Assembly (NCBI GenBank): GCA_016712315.1
Contig: JADJRG010000028.1
Location: 1-64,000, forward strand
Source: Nannocystis sp.
GTDB lineage: Bacteria; Myxococcota_A; Polyangia; Nannocystales; Nannocystaceae
Reading direction: 5' to 3'
Length of the DNA: 64,000 nucleotides
A model generated the notes under the pieces. That model saw only the letters and a list, made by a program, of their open reading frames with translations, was not told the origin of the DNA and did not search any database. The stretch's first letter is position 1; each line of letters opens with the position of its first letter. A program made the translations under genes and the position numbers. Shown in pieces: positions 47,501 to 54,001 of the stretch.

Positions 47501-47789
47501 GGCGATCCTTGACGCGATCGAGGAGGAGCTCGGCCGCTTGGCCGCACAGCTCGGCGATCTTGGGGCGCTGGTCGATGCTGGCGGCGTAGAGGACGAGCAG
47601 GGCGGCGAGGCTGCGCCAGTCTTCAGCCTCGCGCAGGCGGCGGCGGAGGGGGATGAAGTCAGCGTCGCCGATCGGGCCGCTGCGGAGGGCGCGGAGCTCC
47701 TCGGGCTCGCCCGGGGCCTCGGCCGGCAAGGGGCTCGGCAGGTCGAGGAACGTGGGGGACGTGGCAGCTCGGGCTTCGCTCGCGGACAT
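38514..47789 (-). CDS. Giant tetratricopeptide-repeat protein, 3091 aa
   Basis: The protein has no signal peptide or membrane segment. Almost all of it is helical TPR-like repeats (A/G at fixed helix positions, e.g. AIARLEVLYAELDW-type units) in two long arrays, residues ~50-1550 and ~1750-2800. Between them (DNA ~42550-43050) lies an acidic/Pro-rich linker with a VTNVTNVTNITEI repeat and polyproline. The C-terminal ~300 residues form a distinct domain with WIGPKCQYPPVMVLGPGAK and LRFAVGRALFFARPGNLLAA. Proteins of this scale act as scaffolds. The C-terminal domain seems related to that of the pseudokinase at 58129-62091. One unbroken frame of 9.3 kb argues against sequence error in this part of the window. 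Confidence 0.85.
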   Translation of the reverse strand: MSASEARAATSPTFLDLPSPLPAEAPGEPEELRALRSGPIGDADFIPLRRRLREAEDWRSLAALLVLYAASIDQRPKIAELCGQAAELLLDRVKDRPAAAHALARLLQAQPDNERAIAQLEVLYAELDWPRERAVLMRLRIHDLERRDPSAVPAALIALAQLLEESFMAIREAILLYQRALARDPGARAASEALIRLYLNAGAWSRASELMQAELTRLDPAADRERFTALHLQLARIQAEEHDNVAAAALHLQAALKANPDDLRALRAFGVLYLGSGKASDEGLGKAADIFFRAAKLAHKQGDGRELLKLLRRTLSLRPDHYEAGTMLAEQLSAGERWTELDDLYNRWLGFVDPEDAYDLWIQRGELLETHLARREEARVCYEAASRFEGPDGPAWRRLEELYGSLGDYEALVGLLEAHAEQQPDAIPAARLLRAAEIYRDELHNDERASYFFFKVLEREPFNRVAFEGYKEHWRRKNSWSHLRDLLLYQVDQAANVRGPSSPLHDPAFAEEFVELAEISERRLGDLDGALDAWQRMQAAYPNDYRPREPIARLEKRIRILDQLIQSQENELRRAHDPEQRLAVLRRLTQAYRERTIDPARAIDLLSELLTVAPDDANAEAALADLYRRVGDYSGLITILRQQYEAARRPAQQMALVRQMAEIWQDELQDNESAIWACDQLVGYRADDPEIHRRLAALYIATGRYDKLYQTLERELSVTTDARAKIPLLRRMASIAEARLADQRKAARVYADLLALDPHNLDVVDKIAAIYEHSELYQELAALLGKAAASGRTPPIRQLDYLMRLGHIAEDHLSDPDLACSAFEKVLRIHRDHRGAVEALTRIYRAIASWHGLGAMLGNLQELVDTDEEILQLGLERAEVLADHLDNAAAAARVLEQLQQAIAPGNRQINRRLLQLYTRAADHRRLVRHAEILLLAADDRAERRLLLERIAKTWVEHLGDPRAGLNAFARYTDEAGEDPEGLRILADLQELASDHQAALRTLDRRLTLLRDPGQQIAVLEHMAELCEVHLQHYKRAMALLGKGLGIAPSHAGLRAKIVAFAGRHDMWKDLLHAYGERFGEMSQRADVKGQIELCMSASLTALDQIHDPGLAFGWAKKAYFVGVSAGPDARAEARAAHDRLKSLAAEHGLWSDYLAVLDQEVQRARERGVLGDHASIEQLRAAAAIAKDQLRDPQRAIAYLRVAHQARPDDQDLARQIEALAEGNQLWSEQIAVHEERLARATSNLARFEAHAAIARILEKHVGDPRAAIARLRTLWEQLVGEEESLAEEALDLLVEIAEAHQRWPELADLRRAIARRHFAQGRRSDGLSALLAAATIEEQRASDGLAALRTLRGGLGHDPGGALLLPRFRAIASDLDRDRPEGQPPLGALATLIALQDLIAASDDPTARIPLLGQRALLREGELHDPRGAATEWLRVLALAPQHDEARRELDRLAQREHLTEIRLLLPSWEIQRLHGQRRPGQPPTPRHLEQEITLLYGLAELYEVALARPEYALRARLSAWRLRPSLPPAEGELPEPHRALWRLAAATGVYVTPPSPRDPLLHPHVTAPEHGDEQLWRRLGIASHTFLPRPEASAEPVEITEHTAVVELSDIVEPAEVTNVTNVTNITEITELEPLDAETDLEPLDAELETDDDLLEADDLIEPDQPAPGRPPPPNPAARTHPASAPHTAAPPPPPRRPPSAPHRVARPPSAPPMSASRPPPAPPAPPPPPSSALTEGLPDLPALSAPILPQRPAVASAWDELALAYRECHAAARSERAGQALAFARFYEEGPKTPIKAFEELIEAIILDPDHRPARAALEALAARVGEPRRLIAAYERIHGELTLPEHMVELSLRLAELYSREGEPARAEEHYRGVLAVVPQHIPALRALADLYAAAGQGRELVDVRTRLLDLEAPTLSEDARIAAVLGLSRDLERLHRYADAARRIEALAREQPERRELQERLAELLLRQDDHRAALDVLRGLYERSEGEARRALLIQIAELQQSKIADPEAAIATWERLHAEHPGDPAALTHLQELYLQTHRYQPLLAILDARLAAIPHGKSPARVPLLVAKARALQEGLGDQEGATLILEALAEEDPENDEVTLGLSRLYRRGGRFAEGIAILRDRLDDLDDEDHDIRSRISLALSEILENEAHDRDAAMLVIEEALAGAPDDYDLLQRRAVLARALADYPVVVDTLAQLGDPDGLLEAADLARTRLLDPDWAARLYSQVLSGADKHSADPDGARRLSAAIEGLVHLRLSAGDLSGADALISDQLATIPQAELRARILTELGRTLWRVTHDLSLARARFDAALREDPDYSAARLRLGEVLIEAGALAEAEPLLEEAVESFVLTRDGQHLAPALVLLAQIFEATDRSADAYRRLTSALRQDPDDLGIRAAIARNRHAAGRWRELLQAVEPVEAQLDGGKLFSGDDRRRAGELLLLAAAADAGLGDRSRQFARLERAAALTPEDPRPILQLQELARAAADPARAARYAAMLARTRPDPLERGRELVEAGMLHEAAALAIAEADEPAPDADARIEALRAGAFAALRDGLALLLDHPDAVVERRHIEVTFWVAAGRDPDAALACLDRLLVRDDLRPELRRDLLLEGAHIALQRRAEGDLERAYAYASHAIEGSPDLAAPIARMFDVLEAYGGDEAQETIERLVLGFFNEHGLRSHQGEAEDAARTALLIRLADTQNEHPSRAIRLLERAAALDLSGLGLRERHHLDRLYQAAGAEPAKIRKNLEAILALDPFDVASVSALADLCERAADLDQAHALYELLLAIEPEHPRAAAFLDAHELLLAEQGALDMVAIQEPPPPSAGLIEALSQLWKGAAAFVCERLPRLDVPEAAIIRDSDAAWYSTWGDVRARLSAPPYTLADGDALGERAGADLWIGPKCQYPPVMVLGPGAKQAPESTLRFAVGRALFFARPGNLLAAALAHDTQISLLAAFLQTYHPRHQRRRPLDDASAAIAQNLARKVPLKLAQQLGAVLREHEHERFDSREWRAWVLHGGDRVGLCAAGELGAALDHLGLPLGAEARQGALQARRSEPGLRALLAFAGGRTYAAARHGLGFRVRPRGA

Positions 47790-47977
47790 CGAGGATCCTC
47801 CCTGATCCGGCGCGGAAGGGCGCTCGGGCAGAAAATCGCGCCGACCGTATCATGTCCGCGGCCGCGCGCGCGGCCCGAAGCGCGTGATCGTTCGCGCCCT
47901 GCCAGCGCGGGGGAAGTCGGGCATACTCCTGCCCTCGTTTGCCCCGCCATCGACCAAAACCCGCCACAACGCCGCCG

Positions 47978-50587
47978 ATGACCTCTGTCGCCGCGGAGGT
48001 CCTCACGAGCCGCACGCTGCCGAACGGCGCGCGGATCCTCTGCTTGCCGAGCGCCAGCGATCCAGGAGGGGCGGTGGCGATCCAACTGTGGGTGGCCTCG
48101 GGCACGGCGGCGGAGCGGGCGGAGGAGCACGGCTGCGCGCACTTGCTCGAGCACATGCTGTTTAAGCCGCGCGGCGCCGATCGTTCGAGCGGCGATCTGG
48201 CGCGCGCGATCGAGACGCTGGGCGGCGACGTGAACGCGTTCACCAGCCACGATGAGACGGTGATCTACGCGACGGTGCCGGCGGCCGGCTGGCACGGGGC
48301 GATGAGCGCGCTGCTCGACGCGGCCCTCGCGCCGCGGCTCGACGCGGGGGAGCTGGCGCGTGAGATCGAGGTGGTGGTCGAGGAGATCAAACAGTACGAC
48401 GACGAGCCGGGGCAGCGCGCCGGGCAGGCGCTGATGAGCATGGTTCACCGGGGGCACGCGTACGCGCGACCGGTGCTAGGCCTGGCGAAGGAGGTGCGCT
48501 CGCACGGGGCGCGGCGGCTGCGTGGGTTCCACCGACGCGCGTACGCGGGGCCGCGGCTGACGCTGGTGGTCGTCGGGCCGGTGACGACGGCCGAGGTGCT
48601 GGCGGCGGCGCGAGGGCGGCTCAGCGCGGCGGGGGCAGCAGGGCGCGGCGAGCCGCCTTCTGTCGGCTCGGCGCCGAGCGGACGGGTGCGGCTGCGCCGC
48701 GAGGACGTGCACGAGGCGCAGATCATGTTTGGTTGGCCGACGCCGGGTTTGGGTGATCCCGCGCTGGCGGCGCTCGACGTGGCGGCGCTGGTGCTGGGTC
48801 ACGGGGACGCGGCTCGGTTGGTGCGTGAGACCCGGCGGCGCGATCAGCTCGTGACGGACGTGCACGCGCACCTGGATGTGGCGCGTGAGGCGGGCACGTT
48901 CGTGATCAGCGCGCGTACGACCAGCGACAAGCTGGCCGCAGCAGGGGCGGCGATCGCCGCGCAGGTGGCGCGGCTGGCGAGCCGCTCCGTGAGCGGGGAA
49001 GAGCTGGCGCGGGCGCGTACGGTGCTGGAGAGCGATCGGATCTATCGGCGCGAGACCGCGCAGGGGCAGGCGCACGCGATCGGCTACTACGCGGCGCTGG
49101 CGGGCGACCCGGGGCTGGAGGAGGCGTACTTCCAGGCGCTGCGGGCGCTCGACGTGGAGTCGGTGCGCGAGGCGATCGCGGCGCGGTTGGTCCCGGTCGA
49201 GGCGCAGATCGTCGCGGTGGTGCCGCAGGAAGAGGTGACGGCGGCGGAGTTGCCGGGCCTGCGGCGGTCGCTTGCCGAGATCGGCAAGGCGCCGGCGCGG
49301 CGGTCGCGGCCGGCCGGCAAGGACGGGCTGGTGGCGGCGGAGCTGGCGTGCGGGCTGAAGATCTTCGCGGCGGTGGATCGACGGGTGCCGGTGACCGCGA
49401 GCTGGCTGGCCTGGCCGGGGGGGCTCATCGGCGAGCCGGCGGCGTTGGCGGGGCGGGCGGCGATGTTGGCGACGCTGCTGACGCGCGGCCACGCGCGCGC
49501 GGACGGGGACACGATCAGCCGCGAGATCGACGGTATGGCGGCTTCGCTCGAGGGGTTCGCGGGGCGCAGTTGCCTCGGGATCCACGGCGAGAGCCTGGCG
49601 AGGCACTTGCCCCGGGTGCTGGAGGAGATGGTCGAGTGCGCGCTGACGCCTAGCTTCCCCGAGGACGAGCTGGAGGAGGAGCGGCGGGTGGCGCTCGAGG
49701 ACTTGACGGCCGATGAGGACGATCTGGGGCAGGTTGCGCTGCGGGCGATGCGGGGGCTGCTCTTCGGCGATCACCCGTTTAGCCGCGATCTGCGGGGGAC
49801 AAAGGCGGGGCTGCGGGCGATCCAACGCGCCGATCTGATCGCGACGATGAAGCAGAGCTATGGGCTCGGCGGCGGGGTCCTGGCGCTGGCGGGCGACGTG
49901 GACGTCGAGGCGGCGATCGAGGTGATCGAGGCGCGGCTCGCCGGAGTCGGCAAGCTGGGGAGGGCGGGGGGCAAGCGCGGCAAGAGCGGGGAGCGTGAGG
50001 CCCCTGTGTGGCCGACGCGGGCGCGGCAGCGGCTGCTGCACCGTGAGCGCGAGCAGGCGCACGTAGCGATGGGTTTTCCGGGGCTGACGGTCGCCGATCC
50101 GCGGGTGCCGGCGATGGAGGTGTTGATGATGGTGTTGGGGGGGCAGTCGGGGCGGCTGTTCCACGCGCTGCGGGAGGAGGAGGGGCTGGTGTATCAGGTG
50201 GACGCGAGCTCCCATGAAGGGGCGAGCGCGGGCCATGTCACGTTGTACGCCTCGACCAGCCAGGCGAAGCTGGGACGCGCGTTGGCGGCGCTGGAGCTCC
50301 ATGTGGCGAGGATCCGGGAGACGGCGGCCGCGAGCGAGGAGCTGGCGCGGGCGAAGGCGACGCTGATCGGACAGCATCGGATCGGCCTGCAACGACGGGC
50401 GCGGATCGCCTCGGCGATCGCTTCCGCGGTGATCTTCGGCTTGCCCGCGGATCACTTCCGTGGCTATGACGAGCGGATACGCGCGGTCACCGCGGAGGAG
50501 GTGCTGGCGCTCGCAGGGGAGATCTTTGCGCCTTCACGGCGAGCCCTGGGGATCGTACGTGACCGGACGAGCGCGGCCTTCGGCTGA
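47978..50587 (+). CDS. M16 zinc peptidase (pitrilysin/insulinase family), two-copy
   Basis: 869 aa, the length of a fused two-lobe M16 protein. Lobe 1 has the inverted zinc motif HLLEH (55-59) and the downstream Glu in EEIKQ (residue 135). Lobe 2 begins near 445 (AELACGLKIFAAVDRRVPVT) and carries the degenerate pattern usual for the non-catalytic half. The R/Y pair of the C-terminal lobe is in GGQSGRLFHALREEEGLVYQ. No signal peptide is seen, so location is uncertain. It is divergent from the giant TPR gene; the 188-bp gap should hold both promoters. Confidence 0.9.
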   Translation: MTSVAAEVLTSRTLPNGARILCLPSASDPGGAVAIQLWVASGTAAERAEEHGCAHLLEHMLFKPRGADRSSGDLARAIETLGGDVNAFTSHDETVIYATVPAAGWHGAMSALLDAALAPRLDAGELAREIEVVVEEIKQYDDEPGQRAGQALMSMVHRGHAYARPVLGLAKEVRSHGARRLRGFHRRAYAGPRLTLVVVGPVTTAEVLAAARGRLSAAGAAGRGEPPSVGSAPSGRVRLRREDVHEAQIMFGWPTPGLGDPALAALDVAALVLGHGDAARLVRETRRRDQLVTDVHAHLDVAREAGTFVISARTTSDKLAAAGAAIAAQVARLASRSVSGEELARARTVLESDRIYRRETAQGQAHAIGYYAALAGDPGLEEAYFQALRALDVESVREAIAARLVPVEAQIVAVVPQEEVTAAELPGLRRSLAEIGKAPARRSRPAGKDGLVAAELACGLKIFAAVDRRVPVTASWLAWPGGLIGEPAALAGRAAMLATLLTRGHARADGDTISREIDGMAASLEGFAGRSCLGIHGESLARHLPRVLEEMVECALTPSFPEDELEEERRVALEDLTADEDDLGQVALRAMRGLLFGDHPFSRDLRGTKAGLRAIQRADLIATMKQSYGLGGGVLALAGDVDVEAAIEVIEARLAGVGKLGRAGGKRGKSGEREAPVWPTRARQRLLHREREQAHVAMGFPGLTVADPRVPAMEVLMMVLGGQSGRLFHALREEEGLVYQVDASSHEGASAGHVTLYASTSQAKLGRALAALELHVARIRETAAASEELARAKATLIGQHRIGLQRRARIASAIASAVIFGLPADHFRGYDERIRAVTAEEVLALAGEIFAPSRRALGIVRDRTSAAFG

Positions 50588-50646
50588 GATGGGCGCTCGC
50601 CGCGATCGGCAAGCAGGTCGAGCTCGCCCGGGCGGTGCGTCGCGCT

Positions 50647-51396
50647 TCAGGTGAGGCTGAGGACGTAGACGTCGTAGAGGGCGTGGGTCCAGGCCGCGAC
50701 CGCGAAGCCGCGGAGGTGGTAGACGAGGCCGAAGAAGGCGCCCGCGAGGGCGCGGTAGACGAAGGCGTCGAAGGTGAAGGGCTCCGCGACCGGGCCGACA
50801 TGGTGGGCGAGGCTGAAGAGCAGCGAGGAGAGGAGCAAGGCGGCGAGCCAGGCGCGGCGCGGGCCGGTGAGGCCAGCGAGCAGCCAGCCGAGCCCCGCCA
50901 TGCCGAAGAGGCGGAAGATCAGCTCCTCGTGGAGGCCGGCTCCGGCGGAGATCACGAGCACGTCGACTGGGGCGATCCCGCCGCCGATCGCCAGGCGGGG
51001 GACGATGTCGGTGAAGCGCTGGATCAACAGGAGGATCAGGGTGCCCATGGTACCGGCGTAAAAGGCCGACTCGGCGAGCATGGGCAGGAAGTCGCCGACG
51101 GAGAAGGCGCCGCGGCGGCGGAGGAGGACGAGGATCGCGGCGTAAGTGAGGGTGAGGCCGCCGAGGGTGACGAGGTAGTTGCCTAGATCGCGCTCGCACA
51201 GCTCGATGAGGGCGCGGGTGACAAAATCGACGCCGTTCTGGCCGCGGCCGCCGCGGCTGAGGATCCCGAGCTGGTAGGTGAGGAAGAGCGGAAAGACCAA
51301 GATCGCGCTGGCGAAGGCGTCGATCCGGCCGGTGAAGTGGCGGACGAGGGGGCTTTGGGGCCGCGGTGGCGGCTTGGGCGGTGGCTGCGGCGGCAC
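50647..51396 (-). CDS. CPBP-family intramembrane glutamic endopeptidase
   Basis: 249 aa with seven to eight hydrophobic helices. The CPBP (Abi/CAAX-like) motifs are in order: EE-x3-R (HEELIFRLF, E157/E158/R162), FSLAHHV (His198) and WTHALYDV (His238). The family includes CAAX-like proteases and bacteriocin-immunity proteins. The basic Pro-rich N-terminus (PPQPPPKPPPRPQ) is cytoplasmic. It is convergent with the M16 gene. Confidence 0.85.
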   Translation of the reverse strand: MPPQPPPKPPPRPQSPLVRHFTGRIDAFASAILVFPLFLTYQLGILSRGGRGQNGVDFVTRALIELCERDLGNYLVTLGGLTLTYAAILVLLRRRGAFSVGDFLPMLAESAFYAGTMGTLILLLIQRFTDIVPRLAIGGGIAPVDVLVISAGAGLHEELIFRLFGMAGLGWLLAGLTGPRRAWLAALLLSSLLFSLAHHVGPVAEPFTFDAFVYRALAGAFFGLVYHLRGFAVAAWTHALYDVYVLSLT

Positions 51397-51488
51397 GGGC
51401 TCTTCGCGGGAGAGCGTGCGTCAAGCGGCGCCGTCGACCAAAGAATCAGCGAGTGCCCCGAGGAGCCGACGTGGCCCGGGCTGGGGCT

Positions 51489-51524
51489 CAAAAAAAAGAG
51501 CCAGTCCGGTGGGGCTGGCTCTCT
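51489..51524 (-). terminator. Rho-independent terminator of the zinc/Lys-Ala-tail gene
   Basis: 8-bp inverted repeat agagccag (51497-51504) / ctggctct (51515-51522) with a 10-base loop. On the minus strand eight T follow (51490-51497). It begins about 20 bases after the stop of the gene at 51546. Confidence 0.85.
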
Positions 51525-51545
51525 CTCGCACGACCTGGGCCGCGG

Positions 51546-52985
51546 CTACCGCTTCTTCTTGGGCTTCGCCTTCTTTGCGGGTGGCTTCTTGGCAGGAGCC
51601 TTCTTGGCAGGAGCTTTTTTGGCAGCGGGCTTCTTGGCAGCGGGCTTCTTGGCAGCGGGCTTCTTGGCAGCCGGCTTCTTGGCAGCCGGCTTTTTGGCAG
51701 CGGGCTTCTTGGCAGCGGGCTTCTTGGCAGCGGGCTTCTTGGCAGCGGGCTTCTTGGCAGCGGGCTTCTTGGCAGCGGGCTTCTTGGCAGCGGGCTTCTT
51801 GGCAGCGGCCTTCTTCGCCGCCTTCTTGACGGCGGGTTTCTTGGCAGCGGACTTCTTGGCGGGGGCCTTCTTCGCCGCCTTCTTGGCGGCGGCCTTCTTC
51901 GCCGCCTTCTTGGGGGCAGCTTTCTTGGCGGCGGCCTTCTTGGCGGCGGCCTTCTTGGCGGGGGCCTTCTTGGCGGCGGCCTTCTTGGCAGGAGCCTTCT
52001 TGGCGGCGGCTTTTTTGGCCTTCTCAGCCTCCTTGGCCTTCTTCGCCTTGGCGGCGTCTTTGGCCTTCTGAGCCTTCTCTGCTTGCTTGGCCTTCGCGTT
52101 CTCTTTGCGGAGGCGCTCGTCCTCCTTGGCTTGGCGCTTGGCCTCGATCGCGCGCTCGCGCTCGTCGATCTTGCGCTGCTTGGCGGCTTCGCGCTCGGCG
52201 ATCACCCGGAGGCGCTCGTCCTCTTTGGACTTCTCTTTGTCGGCCTGCTTGCGGAGGCGCTCCTCCTCCTTGCGCAGCTTCTCGCTCTCGCGCTCGAGGC
52301 GCTTGGACTCGCGCTCAGATTCGCGCTTCTGACGCTCGTTCTCGCGGCGGGCGGTCGCCTCAGCGCGGGCCTCTTCAGCTTCTCGGCGGCGGTCTTCGCG
52401 CTTCTTCGCGGTGGCAGCCTCTTCTTCGCGCAGGCGCTGCTCGCGTTCAGCGGCGATCTGCTCGGGGGAAGGCCCGAGCTCGATGCCGAGGAGCGCTTGC
52501 ACCTCGTCGTGGGGGACCCGCTCTGGTTGGCGATCCTCTTCGGTCTCGCCGCGGCCGTGGATCAAGGTGCGGGGGAGATCGCCGCGGAAGGTGATCTCGA
52601 GCTTGTTGTCGCCCAAGATCTCGCTGACGTAGCCCACGCCAAAGGTGGGGTGGACGACGACCTGGTGGGCCTGGAAGACGCTCTTGGGGCTGTAACGCAC
52701 CGCGAGGGTGGCGTCGTACGCCTGCACGGCCTCGATCCAGGTGAGCTTCTTTGGGGTCTTACGGCGCACGGCGAGGGGCTCGGGGTTCTCGTCCTCGCGG
52801 CCGCGAGGGGTCTTGAAGGAGTGGGTGTCGCCGCAGACTCCGCATTGCACCCGCCGGATCTCTTCCCCGTAGCTCTCGAGGATGACGTGAGTGGTGTCCG
52901 CGCGGCACTTCGGGCAGTAAGCCTCGATTTCGCCGCCATTGGAGCTCTGGTTGCCACCGAAGTGACTCTCGAAGATCTGATCCAT
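51546..52985 (-). CDS. Zinc-ribbon/coiled-coil protein with histone H1-like PAKKAA tail
   Basis: 479 aa from MDQIFESHFGG. An N-terminal zinc ribbon (CPKC ... CGVC, about residues 24-50) is followed by a domain with VVHPTFGVGYVSEILGDNKL, a CarD/Tudor-like pattern. A long charged coiled coil follows (residues ~165-330, RREAEEARAEATARRENERQ). The last ~150 residues are Lys/Ala/Pro repeats (AKKPAAKKPAAKK), as in histone H1-like bacterial proteins. The tail should bind DNA or RNA nonspecifically. An in-frame ATG six codons upstream (53003) is also possible. A strong terminator follows. Confidence 0.75.
   Translation of the reverse strand: MDQIFESHFGGNQSSNGGEIEAYCPKCRADTTHVILESYGEEIRRVQCGVCGDTHSFKTPRGREDENPEPLAVRRKTPKKLTWIEAVQAYDATLAVRYSPKSVFQAHQVVVHPTFGVGYVSEILGDNKLEITFRGDLPRTLIHGRGETEEDRQPERVPHDEVQALLGIELGPSPEQIAAEREQRLREEEAATAKKREDRRREAEEARAEATARRENERQKRESERESKRLERESEKLRKEEERLRKQADKEKSKEDERLRVIAEREAAKQRKIDERERAIEAKRQAKEDERLRKENAKAKQAEKAQKAKDAAKAKKAKEAEKAKKAAAKKAPAKKAAAKKAPAKKAAAKKAAAKKAAPKKAAKKAAAKKAAKKAPAKKSAAKKPAVKKAAKKAAAKKPAAKKPAAKKPAAKKPAAKKPAAKKPAAKKPAAKKPAAKKPAAKKPAAKKPAAKKPAAKKAPAKKAPAKKPPAKKAKPKKKR
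51580..51990. repeat. Tandem 15/18-nt repeats coding the Lys/Ala/Pro tail
   Basis: Units such as ttcttggcagcgggc recur in tandem with few changes, most regular at about 51610-51800. They encode KKPAA units on the minus strand. The plus strand reads a meaningless hydrophobic frame (FLAAGFLAAG). Length variation between strains by slippage is likely. Confidence 0.85.
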
Positions 52986-53157
52986 GGCCAATCTCCGACC
53001 CAAAGGCCGTTTCGTCGTCGCCTAGCACGCTACGGTGCCCAAAACAAGCCTGGACGCCCCCACAATCGGGGCCGGAGGCGGCCTGCAGCGCCCTTCGTCG
53101 TGCTGGCGTATCGCATAACACCGCCCTTGGCGAAAATACAGGGAAATGTAGGCGGGG

Positions 53158-53952
53158 CTACAGCGCCTCGTCCTCGCCGTGCCCTAGGGCGGCGCCTTCG
53201 AGCTGGGCCTGGGCTGTGAGCGTGTGGGTGAGCTTCTCGACGTCCGTGAGGGTGTTTCGGGCGCGCTCCGCGAGGGCGCCGAGCTCGCGGCAGACGACCC
53301 GAAACGCGCGCCCGTGCTCGCCCGCCTGCGCGGCGATGATGTTGCCGTTGAGGGCGAGGAGCTGGAGGCGGCGGGCGACGTCGTCGAGGAAGTGGGCGAT
53401 CGCCTCGATGCCGTCGGCCCAGGCGGCGCGGCGCTCGCCGCCAGCGGCGCGGCTGGCCGAGACGCTCAGCAGCTCAAAAAAAGTGCCCTCGTCTTGGTAG
53501 ACCTCGAGGATGCCGATCGGCCGATCATCGGGGGTGCTGGCGGCGTAGAGGGGGCGGGCGATCACCAAATAGGTGGCGTCGCCGCGGACCAACTTGCCGC
53601 GGAAGACCTCGCGGCGGCGTAGGACGACGTCGACGAGCTCGGCGTCGGCGAATTGATCGAGGGGCGGCGCGCGGCCAGAGTCGAGGGTGGAGGCGGCGGC
53701 GATCCGACGGTTGCCGAGGTAGATGGCGTAGCCGAGGCTGGTGGCCCGGACAAAGGGCGCGAGCAGGGCGTCGTTGCCGTTGATCCGCTCGTCGCCGGCG
53801 AAGAGCTCGTTCTGGGCGCGCCGCAAGGGCCCGAGGTCGTGGAGGTGGCGGCTGAGCAGCTCGGTCGCGGCGAGCCCTCGCTCGGCGATCCGCCGCCGCA
53901 GCACCGCCCACACCGCCTCCAACAGCTCGTTATGGCCCGTCACATCGCTCAC
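53158..53952 (-). CDS. Soluble MCP-like signalling protein
   Basis: 264 aa from GTG 53952 (VSDVTGHNELLEAV). No membrane segment. Residues ~55-165 look like a Cache/GAF/PAS-type sensor (AIYLGNRRIAAAST, TYLVIARPLYAAS, IGILEVYQDEGTFFEL). The C-terminal part resembles the tip of a methyl-accepting chemotaxis protein: LLALNGNIIAAQAGEHGRAF and CRELGALAERARN. Only one short hairpin is present, much smaller than a canonical receptor. It may be a cytoplasmic sensor feeding a chemosensory (Frz/Che-type) array or a minimal MCP-like adaptor. Confidence 0.7.
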   Translation of the reverse strand: MSDVTGHNELLEAVWAVLRRRIAERGLAATELLSRHLHDLGPLRRAQNELFAGDERINGNDALLAPFVRATSLGYAIYLGNRRIAAASTLDSGRAPPLDQFADAELVDVVLRRREVFRGKLVRGDATYLVIARPLYAASTPDDRPIGILEVYQDEGTFFELLSVSASRAAGGERRAAWADGIEAIAHFLDDVARRLQLLALNGNIIAAQAGEHGRAFRVVCRELGALAERARNTLTDVEKLTHTLTAQAQLEGAALGHGEDEAL

Positions 53953-54001
53953 GTGCCGCCAGCCTAACAAGGTATGGGGCCGTATGGTAGGCACTCGCCC
54001 T

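Noticed and set aside
51337..52071. Hydrophobic FLAAGFLAAG repeat protein on the plus strand
   Set aside because: It is the reverse reading of the tandem repeats coding the Lys/Ala/Pro tail. The minus-strand gene has a zinc ribbon, a coiled coil and a terminator that support it instead.
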